A DNA stretch of 10,251 nt from JAADHG01 sp964418645 (GTDB lineage: Bacteria > Bacteroidota > Bacteroidia > Flavobacteriales > Flavobacteriaceae). The stretch lies in NCBI GenBank assembly GCA_964418645.1, contig CAYQME010000078.1:1-10251 (forward strand), given 5' to 3'. A model generated the notes under the pieces. That model made no database searches and had not been told where the DNA came from. It worked only from the letters and a program-made list of their open reading frames with translations. The first letter of the stretch is position 1; every line of letters starts with the position of its first letter. Positions 1-6,878 of the stretch are shown here, piece by piece. The position numbers and the translations under genes are program-made.

Positions 1-2
1 AA

Positions 3-521
3 GATATGGGAAGTATTATGTGGGCTGAAACAGTTAAAGCAGTTCGTAGAATGAATCCTGAAACAACTCTAGAAACATTAATTCCAGATTTTCAAGGTGT
101 AGAACAACATTTAGACAGAATTCTTGCGGTTAGCCCTGAAGTGATTTCTCATAATATGGAAACTGTGCGCCGGTTAACAAGAGAAGTACGCATACAAGCT
201 AAATATGATAGAAGTTTAGAAGTTTTAAAATATTTAAAAGAGCAAGGACAACGTCGTACAAAAACTGGAATTATGCTTGGTTTGGGTGAAAAACGTGAAG
301 AAGTTATAGAAACACTACATGAACTAAAAGACGCAAAAGTAGACGTAGTTACTATTGGACAATACCTTCAACCAAGTAAAAAGCACTTGCCAGTAAAACA
401 GTTTATCACTCCCGATCAATTTGAAGAATACAAAGAAATAGGTCTTGATTTGGGGTTTAGACATGTGGAAAGTAGTGCACTTGTTAGATCTTCATATAAA
501 GCTCAAAAACACATCAACTAA
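3..521 (+). CDS. lipA: Lipoyl synthase LipA, C-terminal part (5' end outside window)
   Basis: Radical-SAM lipoyl synthase inserts two sulfur atoms into octanoyl groups on the E2 subunits of 2-oxoacid dehydrogenases and on GcvH, in the cytoplasm. The gene enters from the left edge: codon frame begins at base 3 with an Asp before MGS, so the Met at base 6 is internal. About 172 residues remain of a family protein of roughly 290. Visible family marks are the WAETVKAVR helix, ETLIPDFQG, the SHNMETV segment, the GIMLGLGE loop, TIGQYLQPS, and the terminal VESSALVRSSYKA. The RSSY serine is the known ligand to the auxiliary 4Fe-4S cluster. Both cysteine motifs (CxxxxxC and CxxxCxxC) lie upstream, outside the window. 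The stop codon is 2 bp before the GAPDH start, which implies cotranscription. Identification is very secure. Confidence 0.96.
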   Translation, partial: DMGSIMWAETVKAVRRMNPETTLETLIPDFQGVEQHLDRILAVSPEVISHNMETVRRLTREVRIQAKYDRSLEVLKYLKEQGQRRTKTGIMLGLGEKREEVIETLHELKDAKVDVVTIGQYLQPSKKHLPVKQFITPDQFEEYKEIGLDLGFRHVESSALVRSSYKAQKHIN

Positions 522-523
522 TT

Positions 524-1519
524 ATGATTAATGTTGCCATAAATGGTTTTGGTAGGATAGGCAGACGTGTTTTTAGGTTGCTCCAGGAACATAATGATAT
601 TCAAGTTGTAGCTATTAATGACTTAGCCGATACTAAAACCTTAAGTCATTTATTAAAATACGATAGTATTCATGGTATTCTTAAAGGTGATGTAAGTCAT
701 GATTCAAATCATATTATTGTTAATAACAGAAGCATTACATTACTTAACCAATCAGATATAACCAATATTAATTGGAAACCTTACAATATAGATTTTGTGA
801 TTGAAGCAACAGGAAAATTTAAATCATACGAAAAACTACAACATCATATCCAAAATGGAGCTTCAAGAGTTATTTTAACGGTACCTCCAACTGATGATTC
901 TATCAAAACTGTTGTTTTAGGAATAAACGATCAGATTCTAACTGGAGAAGAGCTTATAGTATCTAATGCCTCATGCACAACAAATAATGCAGCTCCAATG
1001 ATTAAAATTATAAACGATTTATGTGGTATAAAACAAGCCTATATAACTACCATACATTCCTATACTACAGATCAAAGTTTGCATGATCAACCACATCGAG
1101 ACCTTAGACGCGCAAGAGCTGCAAGTCAATCTATAGTACCTACAACAACAGGTGCAGCAAAGGCTTTAACAAAAATATTTCCAAGTTTATCTAATGTTAT
1201 TGGTGGATGCGGTATTAGAGTTCCTGTTGCTAATGGCTCATTAACAGATATTACTTTTAATGTTTCAAAAATAGTTTCGGTTGCTGATGTAAACAATGCC
1301 TTTAAGATTGCTTCAATAACAACATATAAAGACATTCTAGAATATACTGAAGACCCAATTGTCTCTATCGATATTGTAGGAAATCCTCATTCTTGTATAT
1401 TTGATTCTCAAATGACTTCGGTAATTGGAAACATGATAAAAATTATTGGATGGTACGATAATGAGACAGGATATTCTAAAAGAATTATCGATTTAATTTA
1501 TAAATTATCCCATAAATAA
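524..1519 (+). CDS. gap: Type I glyceraldehyde-3-phosphate dehydrogenase
   Basis: Phosphorylating GAPDH, interconverting glyceraldehyde-3-phosphate and 1,3-bisphosphoglycerate in glycolysis or gluconeogenesis; cytoplasmic tetramer in the known family. The 331 residues match family length. The Rossmann motif INGFGRIGRR lies at 6-15, with Asp33 at the end of beta-2, which usually indicates NAD preference. The catalytic site is SNASCTTN with Cys151, plus His178 in TTIHSYTTDQ. SQSIVPTTTGAAKA, Arg232 in IRVPVA and YDNETGYS complete the core. Two details differ from the commonest GapA: CTTNN replaces CTTNC after the nucleophile, and the S-loop region reads HRDLRRARAA as in GapB/Gap2-type enzymes. 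Erythrose-4-phosphate dehydrogenase was considered, but PTTTGAAKA is the GAPDH form. The ATG follows the lipA stop by 2 bp and lacks a Shine-Dalgarno site, as is usual in Bacteroidota. This may be one of several GAPDH paralogs in the genome. Confidence 0.93.
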   Translation: MINVAINGFGRIGRRVFRLLQEHNDIQVVAINDLADTKTLSHLLKYDSIHGILKGDVSHDSNHIIVNNRSITLLNQSDITNINWKPYNIDFVIEATGKFKSYEKLQHHIQNGASRVILTVPPTDDSIKTVVLGINDQILTGEELIVSNASCTTNNAAPMIKIINDLCGIKQAYITTIHSYTTDQSLHDQPHRDLRRARAASQSIVPTTTGAAKALTKIFPSLSNVIGGCGIRVPVANGSLTDITFNVSKIVSVADVNNAFKIASITTYKDILEYTEDPIVSIDIVGNPHSCIFDSQMTSVIGNMIKIIGWYDNETGYSKRIIDLIYKLSHK

Positions 1520-1521
1520 TT

Positions 1522-1567
1522 TTCGATCAAAATGCAGAAATATTAAAAAAAAGTGCATTTTGTCGAA
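1522..1567. repeat. Long imperfect inverted repeat between gap and the kinase gene
   Basis: The arms TTCGA-T-CAAAATGCA (1522-1536) and TGCATTTTGTCGAA (1554-1567) pair over 14 base pairs with one bulged T at 1527. The loop is 17 nt and A-rich. The repeat starts 2 bp after the gap stop codon. It could be the gap terminator, but no T-run follows the right arm, so it may instead be an operator overlapping the -33 area of the kinase promoter. The pairing is seen directly; the role is inferred. Confidence 0.6.
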
Positions 1568-1587
1568 TAAATAGTTATATTTGTCGA
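1559..1587 (+). repeat. Direct repeat TTTGTCGA x2, 21 bp apart, upstream of kinase
   Basis: TTTGTCGA occurs at 1559-1566 and again at 1580-1587, a centre-to-centre spacing of 21 bp or about two helical turns. The first copy is part of the right arm of the inverted repeat. The second overlaps the TATATTTG -7 element. This is the arrangement expected of a two-site operator on one DNA face, but the regulator is unknown. Confidence 0.5.
1576..1583 (+). promoter_or_regulatory. Bacteroidota -7 promoter element (TATATTTG) for the hybrid kinase
   Basis: TATATTTG fits the TAnnTTTG -7 consensus of the Bacteroidota primary sigma factor. It lies 18 bp before the kinase ATG, so the leader would be only about 10-13 nt. 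A TTTG at 1559-1562 is too close (13 bp spacer) to be a good -33 element, so the -33 side is weak or supplied by an activator. Confidence 0.6.
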
Positions 1588-1601
1588 TAAAATGACTTGA
1601 A

Positions 1602-3836
1602 ATGTCCCGAATCAAATATTACATATTTGTTTTTTTAGTCTTATTTGTGACACCCTTTTATTCTCAAAATAACATTGAGGATGATGTTGCTTTAGAGAGA
1701 AATAGAATTGAAGTTTTTATTCAAAATGCTGAAAAAGAAACTAAGCAATCTAAATTCTACAATGCTATAAATATTCTAGAAAAGGCATTTGAAGCTGCCG
1801 AAAAAATTAATGACGAAAAAAACAAAGGCATAATTCTATCAAAAATTGCTAATCTACAATACCTTCTTGAAGACAATAAAGATGCTAAAGTTTCAATTAT
1901 CAAGGCAATGGCGATACAGAGTGCTATTGAAGATAAAGTAAACTTAGCAGTATCAAGATATACATGTGGATTAATTTATTTAAAAGAGAAAGACTATACG
2001 AATGCACTTGACTATTTTAAATCTTCTAAAACAATTTTTGAAGAGGAAGGACTCCATGAGTTTGTTGCAAAAGTTAATTTGAGTGAAGCAGAAGCATATA
2101 TAGCTCAGGATAATCTGAGTAAAGCAAATGCTTTAGTTGACAAAGCTCTTATTCTATCTATTAAATACAAACTTCCTATAATTCAAAGTTCTGCCTTAAT
2201 AGAAAGTGGTATTGTTGCTTTAAAAGAAAATAAACTAGATAAAGCATTAACACAAATATCTGAAGGGTCATTATTAGCTCAAAGCAATAACGATTTGGAA
2301 ACTTTAAACAAAAGTTATCATATTCTAAGTAATGTTTACGCAAAAAAAGGTGATTATAAACTAGCCAACACAAATTTAAAATTATATGTAAACCTAAAGG
2401 ATTCCATTTCAAGTATAAAACTAGAAAACTTATCACCTCAAAAAGCACAGTTAATTATAGATAACCAAGACGCCCTAATTCAAGATCAACTAGACGAAAT
2501 AAACAAAAAAAAGGAATCAGATAGTTTAAATAGGTTAACTACAATTTTAAGCGTAGGACTTATTACAATACTTTCATTACTTACATTATCCCTTTATAAG
2601 AATAACAATATTAGGTTAAAAACTAATAATATGTTATATCGTAAAAATGAAGAATTGTTAACCGAGAAAGAAAGAGCAGAAATTGCTGCAAAAACAAAAA
2701 CAAATTTTTTATCTACAGTTACTCATGAGCTAAGAACACCATTGTATGCCGTAACAGGTTTAACTAATATGCTCATGGAAGAAGACCCTAAACCTGAGCA
2801 AATACAGCATTTAAAATCACTTAAATTTTCGGGAGATTACTTATTAACTTTCATTAATGATATACTTCAAATTAATAAAATTGAAGCTAACAAAGTAGAA
2901 CTTGATCCTGAAGTTTTTAACTTGAAAAATAAGGTTGAAAATGTTATAGCAGCTTTAAATAACTCTGCAATGGATAACAATATTTTTATCCACTTTGAGT
3001 ACGATAAGAAATTGCCGGAAATATTTAATGGTGATCAACTAAAGATTTCTCAAATATTGATTAATTTAATAGGTAACTCTATAAAATTTACTAAAGATGG
3101 AGATATATGGATAAGAGTAACTCAATTAGCAAAAAAGAATAAAAAGCATAGTATTCGTCTTGAAGTAGAAGATAATGGTATTGGTATTACCAAAGAAAAA
3201 CAAGACAGTATGTTTGAAAGTTTCTCTCAAGGATCAGTTCAAATAAACCGTAAATATGGTGGTACTGGTCTTGGTCTTTCTATTGTAAAAGGATTAATTA
3301 AAATTTTAAAAGGTAAAATTTATCTAAAAAGTGAATTAGGTGAAGGTACTAGCTTCTTTGTAGAATTTCCTTTAGAAGAATCAAAAGAAATAGCAGAAAT
3401 TAAAAAGAAAGATTACGCAAAAGATTTAAATAATTTAGACCTAAAAAATGTGAAAATACTTGTAGTAGAAGACAACAAAATTAACCAAATGATTACTAAG
3501 AAAATCTTAAATAAGATGAACTTAAATTGTGATTTGGTAGACAATGGTGAAGATGCCGTTGACAAAGTAAAAGAAGTTGAGTACGATATTGTTCTTATGG
3601 ATATTCATATGCCTGGAATTAGTGGTTTAGAAGCAACCAAATTAATTAGAGGCTTTGATAAAGAACTTACAATTTTTGCACTTACTGCTGTTACTTTAGA
3701 AGATAAAATGCCAGAATTTGAAGAAGCTGGTTTTAATGATATTATCTCTAAACCGTTTAAACAAGAAGATTTTGAAAAGAAACTTTACGACGCTTTATCA
3801 GGTAATAAAATTACTTCTTCAGTTTTTAATAACTAG
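1602..3836 (+). CDS. TPR-containing hybrid sensor histidine kinase/response regulator
   Basis: A 744-residue membrane-bound hybrid two-component kinase. Residues 4-21 form a hydrophobic signal peptide or anchor. About 35-270 is helical, with TPR-like pairs such as LKEKDYTNALDYFKSS (127-142) and YAKKGDYKLANTNLKLYV (246-263), predicted to be periplasmic. A transmembrane helix spans about 312-332, followed by a coiled-coil linker to 365. HisKA carries His375 in FLSTVTHELRTPL. The ATPase domain shows N488/N492 (N box), DNGIGI (524-529) and GGTGLGLS (553-560). The C-terminal receiver has E623/D624, phospho-acceptor Asp667 in LMDIHMPG, Thr695 and Lys717 in SKPF. All catalytic residues are present. 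There is no HPt or DNA-binding domain, so signal output must pass to another protein or act back on the kinase. The stimulus is unknown. The stop codon lies inside the 3' end of convergent lpxK. Confidence 0.93.
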   Translation: MSRIKYYIFVFLVLFVTPFYSQNNIEDDVALERNRIEVFIQNAEKETKQSKFYNAINILEKAFEAAEKINDEKNKGIILSKIANLQYLLEDNKDAKVSIIKAMAIQSAIEDKVNLAVSRYTCGLIYLKEKDYTNALDYFKSSKTIFEEEGLHEFVAKVNLSEAEAYIAQDNLSKANALVDKALILSIKYKLPIIQSSALIESGIVALKENKLDKALTQISEGSLLAQSNNDLETLNKSYHILSNVYAKKGDYKLANTNLKLYVNLKDSISSIKLENLSPQKAQLIIDNQDALIQDQLDEINKKKESDSLNRLTTILSVGLITILSLLTLSLYKNNNIRLKTNNMLYRKNEELLTEKERAEIAAKTKTNFLSTVTHELRTPLYAVTGLTNMLMEEDPKPEQIQHLKSLKFSGDYLLTFINDILQINKIEANKVELDPEVFNLKNKVENVIAALNNSAMDNNIFIHFEYDKKLPEIFNGDQLKISQILINLIGNSIKFTKDGDIWIRVTQLAKKNKKHSIRLEVEDNGIGITKEKQDSMFESFSQGSVQINRKYGGTGLGLSIVKGLIKILKGKIYLKSELGEGTSFFVEFPLEESKEIAEIKKKDYAKDLNNLDLKNVKILVVEDNKINQMITKKILNKMNLNCDLVDNGEDAVDKVKEVEYDIVLMDIHMPGISGLEATKLIRGFDKELTIFALTAVTLEDKMPEFEEAGFNDIISKPFKQEDFEKKLYDALSGNKITSSVFNN

Positions 3837-4833
3837 AGATAAACTGTTTAACAATTGTATTAAATTTATCTTCATTAGAGATCTCAACATCAATTGGTAA
3901 ATAATATATCCTACTCGTATCTATCTTACCCTTTAATCTCATAAAATCTTTTTCGGTAGTTAACACTAATTCTTTACCATTTACCTTCCCTAAATCGGCA
4001 GTTGTAAACTCATGATGATCTTTAAACTTTAAGTGCTCAAAATTACATCCTTGCTCTTTTAAATAGTTTAATAATGATTCAGAATTAGCTATTCCTGTTA
4101 CTAATGTAAATTGTTCGTTTTTTAAAATTCCTATTGGTTTACTTTCTTTAATAGAATAAATAGTATCAGCATAATTAATTGTGCTAAAAAATACTTGCTG
4201 TTTATCTTTAGGTTTTAGAAGATTAATAATCTTATTCTTTTCATCATTGCTTAGAAAGTTAGGGCATTTAGTAACTACAATTACATCTGCTCTTTTTGCT
4301 CCAGACTTGGGCTCACGTAAATTGCCAGTTGGTAGTGAAAAATCATTAATATATAACCTATCATAAGTTGTAAGAAGAATGTTAAATCCTGCTTTAACTT
4401 TTCTATGCTGAAAAGCATCATCCAATAATATTATATCTGGTTTATTCTTTATTCTTTGCAACATTGCAATTCCATATTGTCTATCAGAATCTACGCTAAC
4501 CACAATATCAGTAAACTTTTGGTAAAATTGATAGGGTTCATCTCCAACAGTTAATGCTGATGAGTTCTCATTTGCAATTTGAAATCCTTTAGTATTGCGC
4601 TTATAACCTCTACTTAATGTTGCAATACTGTAGTTATCTTTAAGTAGCCTTACCAAATATTCAATCAATGGTGTTTTACCAGTACCACCAACACTTAAAT
4701 TACCAACACAAATTATTGGGAAATTATATGATTTTGATTTAAAGATATGTTTGTCAAAACACCAATTTCGTATCCAAGTTACACCTTGGTAAATTGGCAC
4801 TAATGGAAATAATATTTTTCGAATCAAATTCAT
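3826..4833 (-). CDS. lpxK: Tetraacyldisaccharide 4'-kinase (lipid A synthesis)
   Basis: LpxK phosphorylates the 4' position of tetraacyldisaccharide-1-phosphate to give lipid IVA, at the cytoplasmic face of the inner membrane. The 335 residues match family length. The amphipathic N-terminus (FPLVPIYQGVTWIRN) fits the known membrane-associated helix. The P-loop GNLSVGGTGKTP spans 44-55. SRGYKR (74-79), GDEPY (97-101), the Walker-B-like LLDDAFQHRKV (136-146), LPTGNLREP (167-175), DHHEFT (272-277) and TTEKDFMRL (292-300) are characteristic. The ATG reads CAT at 4831-4833 on the plus strand. The gene is divergent from the Nif3-like gene (45 bp between starts). Its last 11 bases overlap the end of the hybrid kinase gene on the opposite strand. 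Confidence 0.95.
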   Translation of the reverse strand: MNLIRKILFPLVPIYQGVTWIRNWCFDKHIFKSKSYNFPIICVGNLSVGGTGKTPLIEYLVRLLKDNYSIATLSRGYKRNTKGFQIANENSSALTVGDEPYQFYQKFTDIVVSVDSDRQYGIAMLQRIKNKPDIILLDDAFQHRKVKAGFNILLTTYDRLYINDFSLPTGNLREPKSGAKRADVIVVTKCPNFLSNDEKNKIINLLKPKDKQQVFFSTINYADTIYSIKESKPIGILKNEQFTLVTGIANSESLLNYLKEQGCNFEHLKFKDHHEFTTADLGKVNGKELVLTTEKDFMRLKGKIDTSRIYYLPIDVEISNEDKFNTIVKQFISSY

Positions 4834-4852
4834 CGCAACTAAAGTAATTATT

Positions 4853-4860
4853 TATCTTTG
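4853..4860 (+). promoter_or_regulatory. -7 promoter element (TATCTTTG) for the Nif3-like operon
   Basis: TATCTTTG matches TAnnTTTG and ends 18 bp before the ATG at 4879. The short divergent region to lpxK leaves room for little else. No convincing -33 TTG sits 17-21 bp upstream. The TTG at 4858 belongs to this element and is not a translation start. Confidence 0.6.
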
Positions 4861-4878
4861 AACTTAAACATAATATTT

Positions 4879-5973
4879 ATGATTGTCCAAGACGTAATAA
4901 ATTACCTTGAAGAATTGTCTCCTCTTGCCTATGCTGAAGATTTTGATAATGTTGGCCTTTTAGTGGGCAATAAAAATAATAAGGTAAATGGTATATTAGT
5001 AACTTTAGATACATTGGAAACTGTAGTTGGTGAAGCAATTGATAATAATTGTAACCTTATTGTTAGTTTTCATTCCATAATTTTTAAAGGCTTAAAAACA
5101 CTAACAGGAAAAACTTATGTAGAACGTGTTGTAATGAAAGCGGTTAAAAACGATATTTCAATTTTTGCTATGCATACTGCATTAGATAATGCATTACAAG
5201 GTGTTAATAATCAAATTTGCGAACAACTTGGTCTTAGTAATAGAAAAATATTAATTCCCAAAAGTGGGAACATTAAAAAACTAACTACATATATTCCAAA
5301 AAAAGATTTAGATACTGTTAGAGAAGCTTTGTTTAATGTAGATGCAGGAGACATCGGAAACTACAATCATTGTAGTTTTAATGTAGAAGGTATTGGTACT
5401 TTTAATGGTAATGAAAATTCTAGCCCAACAATTGGAGAAAAAGGCATAACACAATATGAAAAAGAAATAAAATTATCAGTCACTTTTGCAAAACATCAAG
5501 AGTCAAAAATATTACGAACACTTTTTAAATCACACCCTTACGACGAAGTAGCTTATGAAGTAACTACACTTGAAAACAAAAATCAACATATAGGAATGGG
5601 AATGATTGGAGAATTCGAAAAACCAATGGATGAAACGTCCTTTTTAAATCATTTAAAGCTTAAAATGAATAGCAAATGTGTTAGACACTCTTCTTTATTG
5701 GGGAAACCAATTAAAAAAGTGGCTGTTTTAGGTGGCTCAGGTAGTTTTGCTATTAATGCTGCTAAAGCTGCAGGAGCTGATTGCTTTATTTCTGCAGATC
5801 TTAAATACCATGATTTTTTTCTAGCTGAAAACAGTATTTTATTAGCTGATATTGGACATTATGAAAGTGAACAGTACACAAAAAATCTTTTAGTAGCATT
5901 TCTTACAGAAAAAATGCCTAATTTTGCAATCATTTTATCAAAAACAAATACCAATCCTGTAAAGTATTTATAA
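4879..5973 (+). CDS. Nif3-like dinuclear metal centre protein (YqfO type, with inserted domain)
   Basis: Nif3/DUF34 family protein; members form toroidal hexamers with a two-metal site, and the cellular function remains poorly defined (older annotations say GTP cyclohydrolase 1 type 2). I start at ATG 4879, giving 364 residues from MIVQDV. The in-frame TTG at 4858 would add seven residues but lies inside the promoter element. Family marks are AEDFDNVGLLVG (19-30), VSFHSIIFKGLK (62-73), MHTALDN (98-104), VAVLGGSGS (281-289) and DIGHYESEQ (324-332). The middle stretch, about 127-240, is the PII/CutA-like insertion of longer family members, including SHPYDEVAYE. The usual HHP ligand pair reads FHS here, leaving His65 alone; His99, Asp103, His327 and Glu329/331 remain. 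It is followed 2 bp later by the coiled-coil gene, so the two form an operon. Confidence 0.9.
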   Translation: MIVQDVINYLEELSPLAYAEDFDNVGLLVGNKNNKVNGILVTLDTLETVVGEAIDNNCNLIVSFHSIIFKGLKTLTGKTYVERVVMKAVKNDISIFAMHTALDNALQGVNNQICEQLGLSNRKILIPKSGNIKKLTTYIPKKDLDTVREALFNVDAGDIGNYNHCSFNVEGIGTFNGNENSSPTIGEKGITQYEKEIKLSVTFAKHQESKILRTLFKSHPYDEVAYEVTTLENKNQHIGMGMIGEFEKPMDETSFLNHLKLKMNSKCVRHSSLLGKPIKKVAVLGGSGSFAINAAKAAGADCFISADLKYHDFFLAENSILLADIGHYESEQYTKNLLVAFLTEKMPNFAIILSKTNTNPVKYL

Positions 5974-5975
5974 GC

Positions 5976-6755
5976 ATGGCTAAAAAGAAAGAAGTTACTA
6001 TAGAAGAAAAACTAAGAGCATTGTATAACTTACAATTAATTGATTCTCGTGTAGACGAAATTAGAAATGTAAGAGGAGAACTTCCTTTAGAAGTGCGCGA
6101 TTTAGAAGACGAAGTTGAAGGTTTAAATACAAGACTTCAAAAACTAAATGAAAGTCTTTTTAATATTGACGAACAAATTAAAAACAAAAAAAATTTAATC
6201 GAAGAAGCTAAAGTCTTAATTAAAAAATACAGCGAGCAACAAAAAAACGTTAGAAATAATAGAGAATTTAACTCGCTTACTAAAGAAGTAGAATTTCAAG
6301 ATTTAGAAATTCAATTAGCCGAAAAGCACATAAAAGAATTTCATGTACAAATAGAGCAAAAAAACGAGGTTATTGATACTACAAAAACACGTTTAAAAGA
6401 AAGAGAAACGCATTTAAAACACAAAAAAGGAGAATTAAATGCAATACTTGCTGAAACTGAAAAAGAAGAAGAAGCGCTTTTAAAGAAATCTAATCAATAT
6501 AAAGATTCTATTGAAGAACGTTTAGTTATTGCATATGCAAGAATAAGAAAAAACGTAAAAAACGGACTTGCTGTTGTCCCTATTGAAAGAGGAGCTGCTG
6601 GTGGTTCTTTTTTTACAATACCACCTCAAGTACAAGCTGAAATTGCAGCACGCAAAAAAATTATTACCGATGAGCATAGTGGACGCATTTTAGTAGACGA
6701 AGTATTAGCTACTGAGCAAAAAGGTAAAATGGAAAAATTATTTTCTAAACTTTAA
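5976..6755 (+). CDS. Coiled-coil protein of the C4 zinc-ribbon family, zinc cysteines lost
   Basis: A 259-residue cytoplasmic protein, almost wholly helical and rich in Lys and Glu. Residues 8-190 form a long antiparallel coiled coil with a conserved KKYSEQQKNVRNNREFNSLT turn at 84-103. The C-terminal region (about 197-242) matches the C4-type zinc-ribbon domain (DUF164/zf-RING_7 family): GLAVVPIERGAAGGSFFTIPP and ITDEHSGRIL stand where other phyla have CgGC and CpxCGRiL. The whole protein has no cysteine, so it cannot form that zinc site. From memory this is also the form in other Flavobacteriia. It starts 2 bp after the Nif3-like stop and ends just before a strong terminator. Function is unknown; the fixed pairing with a Nif3-like protein suggests they work together, which is inference. 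Confidence 0.88.
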   Translation: MAKKKEVTIEEKLRALYNLQLIDSRVDEIRNVRGELPLEVRDLEDEVEGLNTRLQKLNESLFNIDEQIKNKKNLIEEAKVLIKKYSEQQKNVRNNREFNSLTKEVEFQDLEIQLAEKHIKEFHVQIEQKNEVIDTTKTRLKERETHLKHKKGELNAILAETEKEEEALLKKSNQYKDSIEERLVIAYARIRKNVKNGLAVVPIERGAAGGSFFTIPPQVQAEIAARKKIITDEHSGRILVDEVLATEQKGKMEKLFSKL

Positions 6756-6774
6756 TTTTTAGAAAACCATAAAT

Positions 6775-6808
6775 AAAAAAAGCCTTTACAAACTAAAGGC
6801 TTTTTTTT
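6775..6808 (+). terminator. Rho-independent terminator of the Nif3-like operon
   Basis: Perfect hairpin: GCCTTTA (6782-6788), loop CAAAC, TAAAGGC (6794-6800), extended by A7 on the left and T8 on the right to a 14-bp stem. The T-run at 6801-6808 gives the release signal for plus-strand transcripts. The A-run on the left means it could also work in the opposite direction, but no minus-strand gene ends here. Confidence 0.92.
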
Positions 6809-6878
6809 ATATTTCAAAATTTTAATCAATTATGTTAAGTTATTACAGCTTCTTACGACTTAATGCCAAAACAAAGTG

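Noticed and set aside
1126..1335. Minus-strand open frame inside gap
   Set aside because: Antisense to conserved GAPDH coding sequence, no promoter or family signal.
1592..1600. Minimal frame ATG ACT TGA just before the kinase ATG as a regulatory uORF
   Set aside because: Two codons long with no supporting signal; likely chance.
2176..2448. Minus-strand open frame inside the kinase gene
   Set aside because: Antisense to TPR coding sequence; its composition (Leu, Tyr and Phe rich) is what reversed AT-rich helical coding gives.
3837..3871. AGATAAA / TTTATCT inverted repeat at the kinase-lpxK junction as a terminator
   Set aside because: Seven mainly A/T pairs with a 21-nt loop inside coding sequence; likely chance.
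3718..3900. Plus-strand open frame across the kinase-lpxK junction
   Set aside because: Out of frame with the kinase and antisense to lpxK; no start signal.
4181..4366. Plus-strand open frame inside lpxK
   Set aside because: Antisense to conserved LpxK motifs; no independent evidence.
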